A DNA stretch of 32,713 bases from contig PXRS01000042.1 of NCBI GenBank assembly GCA_003023785.1, forward strand, positions 1 through 32,713, in the 5' to 3' direction. This DNA comes from Halobacteriales archaeon QS_5_68_33. Its GTDB lineage: Archaea > Halobacteriota > Halobacteria > Halobacteriales > Haloarculaceae. This document shows positions 1 through 8,578 of the stretch, piece after piece. The notes below the pieces were generated by a model that saw only the letters and a list, made by a program, of their open reading frames with translations, made no database searches and was not told where the DNA came from. Position 1 is the stretch's first letter, and every line of letters begins with the position of its first letter. Made by a program: the position numbers and the translations under genes.

Positions 1-265
1 CGACCGAAACTGTCGGAGACAGTTCGGTCGCGTGCGTGCATGGAGACGAAGAAGGTGAGGAGCACCTCGATGTCTGGTACTTTCCGCCGAAATTACCGGA
101 ACTCAACGCGGTAGAAGGATGCTGGAGGCAAGTCAAGGACTGGTTCAACTACCGGCTCATTGAGGATCTGGACGCGCTGAAACAGAGCCTGGGAGAAGCG
201 ATCGCCGAGATCTAAGAGCCGATTCTATGGAATTACTTGTGTCCGTGATTATAGTTCAACGACAG
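1..265 (+). mobile_element. 3' remnant of an IS630-type insertion sequence
   Basis: The stretch carries the last part of a transposase reading frame followed by a candidate element end. After the frame ends at 248, the sequence up to 265, read inward from the end, is CTGTCGTTGAACTATAAT, followed outward by TA at 266-267, the usual IS630-family target dinucleotide. The end differs from the CGGTCGTGCG end of the complete IS630 copy at 4301-5335, so this is a related but different element. The left part lies outside the window. The exact right boundary is inferred from the TA and from the short distance to the stop codon (27 bp in the complete copy). Confidence 0.6.
3..248 (+). pseudogene. IS630-family transposase, C-terminal fragment with premature stop
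   Basis: Reading from position 3, the frame encodes the end of an IS630-type DDE transposase, including WYFPPKLPELNAVEGCW with the last catalytic Glu. A TAA at 213-215 interrupts it. The same frame continues after that stop with EPILWNYLCP and a TGA at 246-248, and WNYLCP is also the last six residues of the complete transposase at 4328-5245. The TAA is therefore a premature stop within the gene. The first 125 bases are nearly identical to the complete copy (one difference, at base 60), then similarity drops abruptly after the GCTGG codons. The 5' part lies outside the window. It is a non-functional remnant. Confidence 0.8.
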
Positions 266-455
266 TACCGAGGGATCAAGCCTCGGTCACCGGAAGATTC
301 GACTGGCAGGATCCTTTGACGGCTCTCGGGCACAAGCGCGAGTGGATCGAAGGCCCTATTTTTGTGAGGAATACCCCGCGAAATCGCTGGAGACTCCGTT
401 GACGAGAGCACTTGTGGATAACAGACTGTCGAAAGTTGCATCCTCACGTTCAGAG

Positions 456-1104
456 TTAGTCAATCACCTGTGTGGCGCTGTCTTGGTCTATCGGCACATC
501 GAGTTCGTTCTCGTCGACGGACTCATCCAAAACACGGCTACAGACACTTAGGATCTGTCTGACGTTGCCCTGCGACCGCTGTAGAATGTACTGGAGCGCA
601 TCCCGGCTGAACGGTTCGATACCACCCTCTGAACCCGTTCGGACGAGATCGAGATACTCCTTGACGAGTTCCGCGACGTCGTCTTCGGTGAGCGGGCGGA
701 GTGCGACTTCCTGCCCGATCCGTTCGGAGAAGGCGTGGTACTCGCTCATCACGTCCTGCCACACCTCGGGAGCGCAAGCGAACAGAATGCAGAGACCGTC
801 GCTGTTCTGGTCCATGAGATGGCGAACACTGTTCAGCGTCGCCTGCTCGTTTTTCCGTAACAGTCGCGCGATGCGCTCGAACTCGTCGACGAACATGAAG
901 ATGCCAGTATATCCGCGGTCTCGAAGCATATTCTTGAGCGCGGTGAACGCTCGCACTGCCGTCGTGTCGTCGTCAATGGCGCTGTGGATTTCCATCTCTT
1001 TTCGCTGCTCGTATCGGAGGCCTTCGGCCGTCAGCCACTGCCAGGCATAGAGATTCGTGTCCTCGTAGACCATGTGGACGACGGCCATCCTCACTTCCTC
1101 TCGT
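456..1104 (-). pseudogene. 3' fragment of a P-loop ATPase (BrxD/DUF2791-like)
   Basis: The minus frame ending with TAA at 456-458 encodes about 215 residues of a P-loop ATPase. It contains a Walker B-like segment IFMFVDEFERI, a sensor-like strand GLCILFACAPEVW, then SERIGQEVALRPLTEDDV and a helical lid with RSQGNVRQILSVCSRVL. This layout fits the DUF2791 ATP-binding proteins found with DUF1998-type or Lhr-type helicases in BREX-related defence loci; other AAA/ORC-like ATPases are possible. No Walker A motif is present. The frame stays open to 1466, but beyond about 1104 it is antisense to helicase codons and stops looking like a protein. The N-terminal part has been lost at a junction near 1104, so the product cannot bind ATP normally. 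Confidence 0.6.
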
Positions 1105-3178
1105 CCGGCCCGGCGATGGAACTCGGGGTCGACATCGGTGATCTCGATTCCCTGCTTCTGTACGGTACACCGCCGAACATGAACTCGTATCTCCAGCGCG
1201 TCGGGCGCGCTGGTCGACAGTCGGAGTCGTCGCTGGTCCACTCGGTCAGTCAATGCAATCCGATCGATTACTACTGCTTCGAGCGACCGAGCGAACTCAT
1301 CCGGGCCGATCCGCAACCCGTACCCCTGAACGAATAAACGAGAACGTCCTCCGGCGGTCGCTGACGTAAGCACTGCTCGATTTCGTCGCGGCGACACAGT
1401 GGGTTCCCATCCGACGGGAGGAGAGCGCGCTGCAGGACGCGTTCGTCTACGAGGAGTCCGGTACACCGATCCCCCGGAGCGACCCCCGGCTGAACGATGT
1501 CGAGATCTTCAGTACGCTCCTTGCGAATTCCTGTGCGCAACTGCAACCAGGCGCGACTATTTCCCCGCCCGAAGTAGTTCGCGACGCTATCGACGGCCAG
1601 GCCGACGATGCACGGACTTGGCTTGAGGATCTCCTGCGGTTTGCATACTGCGACCGCTGTGGGCGGAAACACGACGTCGGTCACGACGAGCCCTGTACGG
1701 CAGATGGGTGCGACGGGACGACGGTTTCGGCACTGGAGCGCCACGAGAGACTCGTCGACGAGGCGCTGGAGCGACTCGAAATCGAGATCATTGACTCCTA
1801 CATCGAGTTCGAAGACGAGTTGTTCGCGGAACTCGACCAACTCGAGTCGGAAGTGAGCGACGCCCGACGGAGCAATCGGCGACGCCGGTGCGGAACAGGA
1901 CAAGATGGCGAGGACGGGTCGGGAGCAGACCAGCGCGAACGACTCGAACGACTCCGAAACCGGCGGACCCAACTCGACCAGTATCTCCAGCGACTGGAGG
2001 AACAATCGTTCGGCGACTTCCTCTCGACGCACAGCGACACCGACTTCAGCCTCCGCTCGGTTTCCGATTCGGTGACCTACGAACTCGTCGGGTCGGGGTT
2101 CGAACTCGCGACGTCAGACCCACTCGACCGCGATATCCAGGTCGCACTGTCGGAGTCACACCCGGGAGCCGCGTACCTCCACTCCGATAACGAGACGTAC
2201 GTGGTGACCGAGTTCGTCGAAGACTCCTACGAGACGTCGCAGGTACGAGACGCCGTGGCCGACCAATCTATCTGTCCGACCTGCGGGTCGACCCACGATG
2301 TTGAAGCCAACGACTGCGAGGGGTGTGGGACCGAGCTCAAACGACTTCGGACCGTCGTTCCCAGTCGTGTTCGAGCCTTCAAACACGACCTGCCGGTCGA
2401 GACACTTGCGAACGGTGACTCACTGACACCTGACAGTATCTATCGAGCCGACGATCAGGAGATCCAGAGCGCCTATGCTCCCGTCGACCGCGAAGTCGTC
2501 GGATTTACGCCGAACGACAAGCGGTCGTTCGCGATCGTCGATGGCGATGGGAACCAACTCGGGACGTTCGCTCACGGGAGCGTACGGATCCGCGCGACGG
2601 CAGACCAGTTCTACGCGTCCTACAAGAACGGCGGTTCGGACCCCTTGCCGACGATATTCGAACGCTGCGGGGTCGGAAGCTGTGACGGGTTCGTCGGCCA
2701 CAGCGGCGACCAGTCGTACTGTCTGCGGGACCCACAACACGACGTCGATGACTCCGTCGCAGTTCGACTTGCAGCCGAATTCGAGACGGAGGGTGTGCGT
2801 GTCCAGTTAGACCGCGAGGAACTCGAACACACGCTCGCTCACGGGTTGCGAGTCGCGTTACAGTATATCGGTGGCGTCGGCATGCGAAAAGTCCCGGAGA
2901 CGATCGAGGAAGACGGGACGTACGTTTACGACGCCGACGAGGGAGGGAGTGGTGTCACTGTCCTCCTTTCCGATGGGGCCGGAAAACCGGACGGGAACTT
3001 CCAGCAGGCGCTGGAGATCATGAGCAAAACGTTCGATTGTGACTGTGATGGCGGGTGTCCGTTCTGTCTCTATCAGTTCGGATGTACCGAACGCAACGAC
3101 CCGAATTCGTTCGACAAAGCGGAGTTATCCGGGTTACTGACCGACGGATTGCAACTGGTGCCACACGAAGAAGTATAA
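1105..3178 (+). pseudogene. DEAD/DEAH helicase with DUF1998 (MZB) domain, 5'-truncated and frameshifted
   Basis: The first open part (to the TAA at 1335-1337) holds helicase motif V, MELGVDIGDLDS, and motif VI, NSYLQRVGRAGRQ. The second part is open from 1370 to 3178 in another frame, preceded by an in-frame TAA at 1367-1369. It contains two paired-Cys clusters (CDRCGRKHD with CTADGCDG; CPTCGSTHD with CEGCG), a coiled-coil-like region around 1760-2010, and a C-terminal CDCDGGCPFCLYQFGC, the zinc-binding signature of DUF1998/MZB helicases (MrfA, DISARM DrmA, Druantia DruE and relatives). The N-terminal helicase domain with Walker A and DEAD box is missing. One frameshift near 1335 and one stop break the rest. 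The family member cannot be named from the remaining part. Confidence 0.75.
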
Positions 3179-3236
3179 GGAATACTGACATTGCGTCGAT
3201 CCATCGAGTTGCCCTTCAGCCAAGAGCTGCAATCGG

Positions 3237-3872
3237 TCAGTCGTCGCGAGCGTCCTCCTGTCGCTGTCGGTCTGCATCGCTATAGCCGCTGGTCTGTCCC
3301 GTCTGTCGGGCCTCTCTGACCTGTTCGGACGTGGACTCGTATGCCGCCTGTGCTCCCTCACCGCTATGTGCCATATTCAACGACTTGTCCGCATCGATAC
3401 CCATACTCTCTGCAGTCAGTGCGGCGTCTTGATTGGCTCCGATGAACAGGAACTCCCAGCCGTGCTCTTCGCGCCGAACTCTCACCTGCTCGCGAACTCG
3501 TTCTTGGTGTGTTTCGGACGCGTTCTCCTTTCCGTCGGTCAACACGACAACGATCACGTTGTCCGGTCGCACGGTGGGTTCGACTCCGTCTATTCGCTCT
3601 GCTGTTTCGGTAACCGCTCTGTAGATGGCATCGTGGAGTGCGGTGCTCCCACCAGGGGTGTAGTTCTCGTCGTCGAGTTCGGGCGCGTCCTCTATCGGAT
3701 ACTTCTCGTAGATGAGTTCGACGTTCGTGTTGAAGTCGTATAATGTAACCGTCGCGGTGCCCGGTTCGTCCCGCTGGTCTCGGAGAAACGTATTGAATCC
3801 GCCTTTCGTATCTTCTTCGATGGCGGACATCGAACCCGACGAATCGAGCACGAAGGTGATCTGAGTGTGCAT
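3237..3872 (-). CDS. VWA-domain protein
   Basis: The 211-residue protein is almost entirely a von Willebrand factor A domain. The metal-ion-dependent adhesion site is complete: DSSGS at residues 10-14, the Thr of GGSTAL at 77 and the Asp of LTDG at 113. No signal peptide or membrane segment is seen, so it is probably cytoplasmic and may act in metal-dependent protein binding. The C-terminal 40 residues are polar and Gln/Arg/Asp-rich. The start is ATG at 3872, with TTTATATT on the minus strand about 30 nt before it, which fits a leaderless transcript. It lies between the broken helicase and the IS630 element and seems intact. Its partner is unknown; VWA proteins often pair with MoxR-type ATPases, and none is visible here. 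Confidence 0.85.
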   Translation of the reverse strand: MHTQITFVLDSSGSMSAIEEDTKGGFNTFLRDQRDEPGTATVTLYDFNTNVELIYEKYPIEDAPELDDENYTPGGSTALHDAIYRAVTETAERIDGVEPTVRPDNVIVVVLTDGKENASETHQERVREQVRVRREEHGWEFLFIGANQDAALTAESMGIDADKSLNMAHSGEGAQAAYESTSEQVREARQTGQTSGYSDADRQRQEDARDD

Positions 3873-3899
3873 AGTCCATTCCAGAGGATTACGGTATCC

Positions 3900-3907
3900 A
3901 ATATAAA
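3900..3907 (-). promoter_or_regulatory. TATA box of the VWA gene
   Basis: On the minus strand this reads TTTATATT, centred about 31 nt before the ATG at 3872. The spacing matches leaderless haloarchaeal promoters, where transcription starts at or next to the start codon. Confidence 0.6.
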
Positions 3908-4072
3908 CTGGAAATTCAGATAGATCGGCTTCCAGTGCCCCGCGGGATCACGCATCGAGAAGAATGCTACCCAGAGGGTTGCCACCAGTGAGAGCCATAG
4001 TTGTCTGACAAACCTTGGGAGAATATACAGAACTGACAAAGAGTTAATGATAACTAACAAAAAACTCACAGC

Positions 4073-4300
4073 ATGAATTCACGCCCATCCAATTCCCCCG
4101 ATCTGCCCGATTTACCACCACAATGTGATGAAATTAAGGCCACCGCCAAACCCGGTAGTACCACCCGACTTGAGGATTACATCGAAGACTTGCCAGGTCT
4201 CAACACTGACCGGTTCACCGTCCTCTCCAATATCGCTCACACGATGAACGGTTCAAAATGCGAGAGCGCGAACCGGGGAGGGACGGTTCTCGCTCTCATA
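4073..4300 (+). pseudogene. Possible small ORF interrupted by the IS630 element
   Basis: An ATG at 4073 opens a frame of 76 codons up to the IS630 insertion at 4300; beyond that it runs into IS sequence. If the element and one TA copy are removed, the frame continues 15 codons from 5338 to a TAG, giving a protein of about 91 residues. The translation has acidic stretches (for instance LEDYIEDLPGL) but no recognised domain. The upstream 60 bases are AT-rich. The last coding part overlaps a strong hairpin, which argues that the end may be non-coding. Whether it is a real gene is uncertain. Confidence 0.3.
4262..4297. repeat. Inverted repeat (hairpin) touching the IS630 insertion site
   Basis: GAGAGCG-c-GAACC and GGTTC-t-CGCTCTC form a 12-bp stem with one internal mismatch and a purine-rich 10-nt loop. 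The last paired base is at 4297 and the IS630 flanking TA is at 4299-4300. It could be a terminator-like hairpin or a structural target for the insertion. Confidence 0.6.
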
Positions 4301-5335
4301 CGGTCGTGCGTTAGTTTTTACCGGCAGTCACGGACAGAGATAGTTCCAGATATTCGGTTCATCAACTGTGTGGAGTCCTCGTTGAATCTGCTCTTTCAGC
4401 GACGACAGGTCAGGGATAAGACGGTGCTTGAACCATTCGTTGAGTCGATCCCAGCATCCTTCTACCGCGTTGAGTTCCGGTAATTTCGGCGGAAAGTACC
4501 AGACATCGAGGTGCTTCTCACCTTCTTCGTCTCCATGCACGCACGCGACCGAACTGTCTCCGACAGTTTCGGTCGTGCGCTCACCACTGACGTGCTCCCA
4601 GAGATCTCTGCTGTAGAAGTACCCAGCACGGTCGAGAAACACCACTAACTCTTCACCAAACCGCTCTTGGAGCGCACCGAGCAACCAGATTCCTTGTTTT
4701 AACGTGAGATTCTCCTCAGTCCAACAGTAGAAGCTGTCACCGTCATCGGTGACAGTACCCAGCACCGTCACCTTATCCCAGGAGTTCGATGTCTCTATCG
4801 TTGGATTTGATCCGATTGGGTACCAGCTACGTCTTTGCACCGTACCGACGCGCTTGGTAAACTGATCGACGACAACGACGGTTTTCTCGGTCAGTTTCGG
4901 CCGTTTTTTTTCGACCATCTGTTGAAATTCAGCTTCCTGTTCCGGATCAGCCTCGTGATTGCGCGGCCGTGCTGTCCGGCAGGACAGCCCGGCCTTTCCC
5001 AGGAGTTTCCGAGCATGGCCTTCGCTGTATTCGACTCCGTACTCTTCTTTGACGTGGTGAAGCAGTAGTTTCGGAGACCACGCTTGTTGGTCGTAGCCGA
5101 GTTCTGTCGGCGATTGGTGGAGCTGTTCGAAGAACTGTTTGCGTTCGTTTTCGTTAAGTTTCGAGGGACGGCCTGGTCTGGGATCGTCGTAGGGGGCTTG
5201 CTCGATCGGTTCTTCAGCGAACCGATCGAGCCTCGGTTCGTTCACGGAGTTGCTGAAGCTCTTCCAGAGTGATATCGTCTAACCGTCCCATCACCGCAAA
5301 CTGAGTCTACGCTGGCAAATATTTTCGCACGACCG
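4301..5335 (-). mobile_element. IS630-family insertion sequence, 1035 bp
   Basis: Both ends are visible: CGGTCGTGCG at 4301-4310 and its exact reverse complement at 5326-5335, with TA on both outer sides (4299-4300 and 5336-5337). The inverted repeats continue imperfectly into TTTTTACCGGC and its counterpart ATATTTGCCAGC. Length, TA flanks and the DDE transposase inside fit IS630. The wider flanks read CTCA-TA and TA-TCAG, the same as around the short palindromic elements later in the window. The transposase frame is damaged at its N-terminus, so this copy may not move by itself. Confidence 0.88.
4328..5245 (-). pseudogene. IS630-family DDE transposase with damaged N-terminus
   Basis: The frame encodes 305 residues. 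It includes the linker RPGRPSKL, a helix-turn-helix-like region with LGYDQQAW and YSEGHARKLLGKAGLSCR, and the DDE catalytic set: Asp in VVVVDQFTK, Asp in VVFLDRAGYF and Glu in LPELNAVEGCW. It would cut and join DNA at TA dinucleotides. The original start is probably the ATG at 5291 (MGRLDDITLEELQQL, typical of haloarchaeal IS630), but that frame hits a stop after 25 codons and is out of frame with the main part. The first N-terminal DNA-binding domain, about 60 residues in relatives, is missing. A GTG at 5245 could start a shortened protein. Activity is doubtful. Confidence 0.8.
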
Positions 5336-5513
5336 TATCAGTTCGGTTGGGCATGGCCTATCCACCGATTGCAGAACCTCAGTAGTGTGCGTACATTGTA
5401 GCCCGCTTAGCATCCAGAACCGCGTCATCTAATCACAGGATTCGGGTCAGCGAGTCCCGGTACACGATGGTGTCGACTGAAAGGCTTATGCGGCGGCCCG
5501 TCAAAAGGGGGGC

Positions 5514-6170
5514 ATGACCTACGATACCGTCGTGTTCGACAACGACGGTGTCCTCGTCGGTCGGACGAGTTTCGACGTCCTCCGGGAGGCGACCCGCGAG
5601 ACGTTCGTCGAACTCGGGGTATCGGACCCGGACCCTGACCACGTCGAGGACATGACCATCGGCGCCTGCCCCGGCAGCGTGGGCACCGTCTGTCAGGCCT
5701 ACGGCCTGGAAGCATCGGAGTTCTGGCACACCCGCGACACCATGCTCACGCGCGCCCAGCAGGTCGAGGCCCGCGCCGGCCGCAAGACGCCCTACGACGA
5801 CATCCACGAACTCGCTGACCTGGACGTCGCGAAGGGGATCGTGAGTTCGAACCAGCAGGAGACGGTCGACTTTCTCATCGAACACTTCGAGGTCGACCAC
5901 CTCTTCGAGACGGCCTACGGCCGCGAGAAAACCATCGAGAGCCTCACCCTACGCAAGCCCAATCCCCACTACCTGGAGCGGGCCCTGGAGGACCTCGACG
6001 CGGGGTCGGCGCTGTTCGTCGGCGACAACGAGTCCGACATCAAGGCCGCCGAGAACGCCGGCATCGACTCGGCGTTCATCCGCCGTCCACACCGCACCGA
6101 CTGGGAACTCAACGTCTGGCCCACCTGGGAGATCGAGGCGCTCGAGGACCTCCACGAGATCTCCGTCTGA
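5514..6170 (+). CDS. HAD-superfamily hydrolase (phosphoglycolate phosphatase-like)
   Basis: The 218-residue protein has all four haloacid dehalogenase motifs: nucleophile and acid/base Asp in FDNDG (D9, D11), Ser in VSSNQ (about 111), Lys in LRKPNPHYL (148) and the acidic motif GDNESD (170-175). The alpha-helical cap lies between motifs I and II. It should hydrolyse a small phosphate ester, possibly phosphoglycolate or a sugar phosphate; the substrate cannot be read from the sequence. The ATG at 5514 directly precedes the family start MTYDTVVFD. A TTATG box about 26 nt upstream suggests a leaderless transcript. It is the first gene beyond the accessory region. Confidence 0.88.
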   Translation: MTYDTVVFDNDGVLVGRTSFDVLREATRETFVELGVSDPDPDHVEDMTIGACPGSVGTVCQAYGLEASEFWHTRDTMLTRAQQVEARAGRKTPYDDIHELADLDVAKGIVSSNQQETVDFLIEHFEVDHLFETAYGREKTIESLTLRKPNPHYLERALEDLDAGSALFVGDNESDIKAAENAGIDSAFIRRPHRTDWELNVWPTWEIEALEDLHEISV

Positions 6171-6284
6171 CTGGACCCCGGTGGCGGCAGTCACCAGCCA
6201 GTGGTAACGCCGAGTCTCTCTTGCGGGATCCGACCGGCCTCGCCCACCACAAGGGATTTGCCGGGCCGCCGAGTCCGCGCCCCT

Positions 6285-6887
6285 GTGACCGACGACGAGA
6301 CGGTGGACCTCCTCCCGCTGCTGGACGAGTTCCGCGCGATGGCCCAGACCGGGCTGTACCACGCCGAGGACCCCTACGACGAGAAACGTTACGAGCGCAT
6401 GCTCGAACTCGTCGCCGAGCACTACGGCGAAACGTTCTCGCTCCCGCCGGCCGAGGTCCGCGAGCGACTAGCGGGCGACCTCGGCGAGATCACGCCGAAG
6501 ATCGCCGCGATCGCTCTCCTCTTCGACGACGATGGTCGCGTGCTCGTTATCGAACGGACCGACGGCCTGGGATGGGCCCCGCCGGGCGGCAAACTCGACC
6601 TCGGCGAGACCCCCGCCGAGGCGGCCGAGCGCGAGGCCCGCGAGGAGACCGGTCTCGAAGTCAGGGCTCGGGAACTCGTCGGTACCTACGCCGTCGAACC
6701 TCCCGGCGATTTCCCCCACCACAGCGTCTCGCACGTCTATCGCTGCGAGGCGGTCGGCGGCGAAATCACGGGGTCCCACGAGGCTCGCCAGGTGAGGTAC
6801 CTGCCCGTCGACGATGTCCCGGAGTGGGCGCTCGATTACTACGAGCAAGCGATCCGCGACGCCCGAGGGGGTCATCGGAATCGATAG
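6285..6887 (+). CDS. Nudix hydrolase with N-terminal helical domain
   Basis: The 200-residue protein carries a complete Nudix box at about 102-124 (GKLDLGETPAEAAEREAREE followed by TG). The preceding GWAPPG is the usual entry strand. The first 70 residues form an acidic helical domain as in NUDIX_N pyrophosphatases that act on ADP-ribose-like or nucleotide substrates. It should split a nucleoside diphosphate linked to another group, with Mg2+ held by the box glutamates. The reading frame is open from 6201, but GTG at 6285 is preferred because the protein then starts with an acidic helix and the upstream translation is Pro/Arg-rich and non-protein-like. The substrate is not determined. Confidence 0.85.
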   Translation: MTDDETVDLLPLLDEFRAMAQTGLYHAEDPYDEKRYERMLELVAEHYGETFSLPPAEVRERLAGDLGEITPKIAAIALLFDDDGRVLVIERTDGLGWAPPGGKLDLGETPAEAAEREAREETGLEVRARELVGTYAVEPPGDFPHHSVSHVYRCEAVGGEITGSHEARQVRYLPVDDVPEWALDYYEQAIRDARGGHRNR

Positions 6888-7003
6888 CAGGGGCACCAAC
6901 CGACGGTTCCGTCCTCCGGGTTCGGCCCGCCGGTACACGATGACTCGCGCTCCGGAACAGCGCTGGCGACCCCATGGTCCCACGACTCACCCCGCGTCGC
7001 GCG

Positions 7004-7357
7004 TCAAAGCAGGTCTCCGGGGAACTTCTCGGGGTTCGCGGCGATGAGTTCGAGTGCCGGTTCGACGCTCGCGAATCGGGGGCCCCTCGTGACAGTTCCC
7101 GCCTCCCGGTCCCAGCGGACGAGGCCTTCCTCCTCCAGTTTCGGGAGGTGGCAGTGTCGCAACCGGAGCGTCAGCTGGTCGGAGCCTCGCTCGTCTTCGG
7201 GGTTCGCCCCGAGCGCACCGCTGTCCTCGCGCGCCGTCGCGCCGCGCGTCCGAAGTCCGTCGGGCACCGTGACCGACTCCTCCTCGCAGAGCAACAGAAG
7301 CAAGCGCCGACGGTTCCGCTCGCCCAGCAGGTCGAAAAGCGTCGACGAATCCAGCAT
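7004..7357 (-). CDS. Winged helix-turn-helix regulator (DUF7344-like)
   Basis: The 117-residue protein begins MLDSSTLFDLLGERNRRRL, the typical start of small haloarchaeal wHTH proteins of the DUF7344 group, and has the recognition and wing region LTLRLRHCHLPKLEEEGLVRWD. It ends with a short Glu-rich helix. It is probably a DNA-binding transcription regulator; its target is unknown. The frame is open much further upstream, but only the ATG at 7357 gives a family-like start. It is transcribed away from menA, and the 240 bp between them would carry both promoters, so control of the menaquinone genes is possible but not shown. Confidence 0.75.
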   Translation of the reverse strand: MLDSSTLFDLLGERNRRRLLLLLCEEESVTVPDGLRTRGATAREDSGALGANPEDERGSDQLTLRLRHCHLPKLEEEGLVRWDREAGTVTRGPRFASVEPALELIAANPEKFPGDLL

Positions 7358-7597
7358 GTTCCCGTCTATTGTACTGAGGAACAATGAATGTTTGTAAGAA
7401 AACACGTAAAACACGTCGAGCGGAATCGCGACCCGAGGCCCGTCGGCGGTCGGAGCGGGACGAGCAGAGGACGGGCAAAAACTCCCCGCTCCGGACGTAG
7501 GTCGGTCGCTCGGAACAGACACTGGGCCCGGGCGGGGAGCGACCGGCGTCCGGCGAGATGCCAACTTTGACACTCACCGCCTCCCGAGTGTCCGGCA

Positions 7598-8578
7598 ATG
7601 ACGACGGCGGACGTCTCGAAACGAGAGGCGTGGCTGATGGCGGCGCGCCCACAGACGCTCCCGGCGGGCGCGTCGCCGGTCATTGTCGGCGCTGGACTGG
7701 CCGTCCACGAGGCCGTCTTCGCTCCCGTGCCGTGGCTGGCGGCACTCGTCGGCGCCCTGCTCATCCAGGTCGGGACGAACTTCGCCAACGACTACTACGA
7801 CGCCGTCAAGGGCGCAGACACCGATGAGCGCGAGGGGTTCACACGGGTGACCGCCGGCGGGCTCATCCCCCCGCGGCGCGTCAAACTCGCGATGGCCGCA
7901 ACGTACGGGCTCGCGGTCCTCGTCGGGGTCTACCTCGTCGCCGTCGGGGGTGTGCCGATCCTCGTCGTCGGCCTCTCCAGCATCGCCGCCGGCGTCCTCT
8001 ACACCGGCGGTCCCTATCCCTACGGCTACCGCGGCCTCGGTGACCTCTTCGTGTTCGTCTACTTCGGCGTCGTCGCCGTCACCGGCACGTTCTACGTCCA
8101 GGCGGTCGCCAGCGGCGACGTCGCGCTGTTTCCGACGTGGGTCCCCGACGGAACGGTGCCGCCCGCGGCCGTCGTCGCCAGCCTCCCCGCCGCGGGGGTC
8201 TCGACGGCCATCCTCGTCGTGAACAACGTTCGTGACAGGGAGACCGACGCCGCCGCGGGCAAGCGGACGCTCGCGGTCATCCTCGGATATCGCTGGGGTC
8301 GCGTGGAGTACCTCCTCCTGATGGGGATGGCCTACGTCGTCCCCGTCGTCTTCGCGCTGGACCCCGCGTACGGCCTTCCCGCGCTCGCGCCGCTGGCGTC
8401 GCTGCCGCTGGCCGCGTCCGTCTCGAAAACGGTGGTGGAGCGGACCGACGGCGAGGCGCTGAACCCCGCGCTGGAGCGGGTCGGGCAGACCCTGTTCGCC
8501 CACTCGCTCCTGTTCGCCGCCGGACTCGCCGCGCCCGCGGTCGAGTTGTCGGTCCTCGCCGCCGCGGTGATTGCATGA
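7598..8578 (+). CDS. menA: 1,4-dihydroxy-2-naphthoate prenyltransferase (MenA)
   Basis: The protein has 326 residues with about eight hydrophobic segments. It carries the two Asp-rich prenyl-diphosphate/Mg2+ motifs of UbiA-type enzymes in their MenA form: NFANDYYDAVKGAD at 61-74 and VNNVRDRETDAAAGKRT near 208. It attaches the isoprenoid tail to dihydroxynaphthoate in the membrane, a late step of menaquinone synthesis. The start ATG at 7598 fits MenA (KREAWLMAARPQTLPAG follows). Its TGA overlaps the ATG of menC by 4 bp, and menE overlaps in turn, so the three genes form a tightly coupled operon. Confidence 0.93.
   Translation: MTTADVSKREAWLMAARPQTLPAGASPVIVGAGLAVHEAVFAPVPWLAALVGALLIQVGTNFANDYYDAVKGADTDEREGFTRVTAGGLIPPRRVKLAMAATYGLAVLVGVYLVAVGGVPILVVGLSSIAAGVLYTGGPYPYGYRGLGDLFVFVYFGVVAVTGTFYVQAVASGDVALFPTWVPDGTVPPAAVVASLPAAGVSTAILVVNNVRDRETDAAAGKRTLAVILGYRWGRVEYLLLMGMAYVVPVVFALDPAYGLPALAPLASLPLAASVSKTVVERTDGEALNPALERVGQTLFAHSLLFAAGLAAPAVELSVLAAAVIA

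Noticed and set aside
256-447. Small minus-strand ORF between the IS remnant and the ATPase fragment
   Set aside because: The translation shows no domain, no start signal and lies in a decayed region.
1105-1466. Extension of the minus-strand ATPase frame to 1466
   Set aside because: This part is antisense to clear helicase motifs V and VI and its translation is Arg/Pro-rich without ATPase features.
3237-3872. VWA protein as part of the ATPase/helicase defence remnant
   Set aside because: It is on the opposite strand to the helicase and intact, with its own promoter; no link can be shown.
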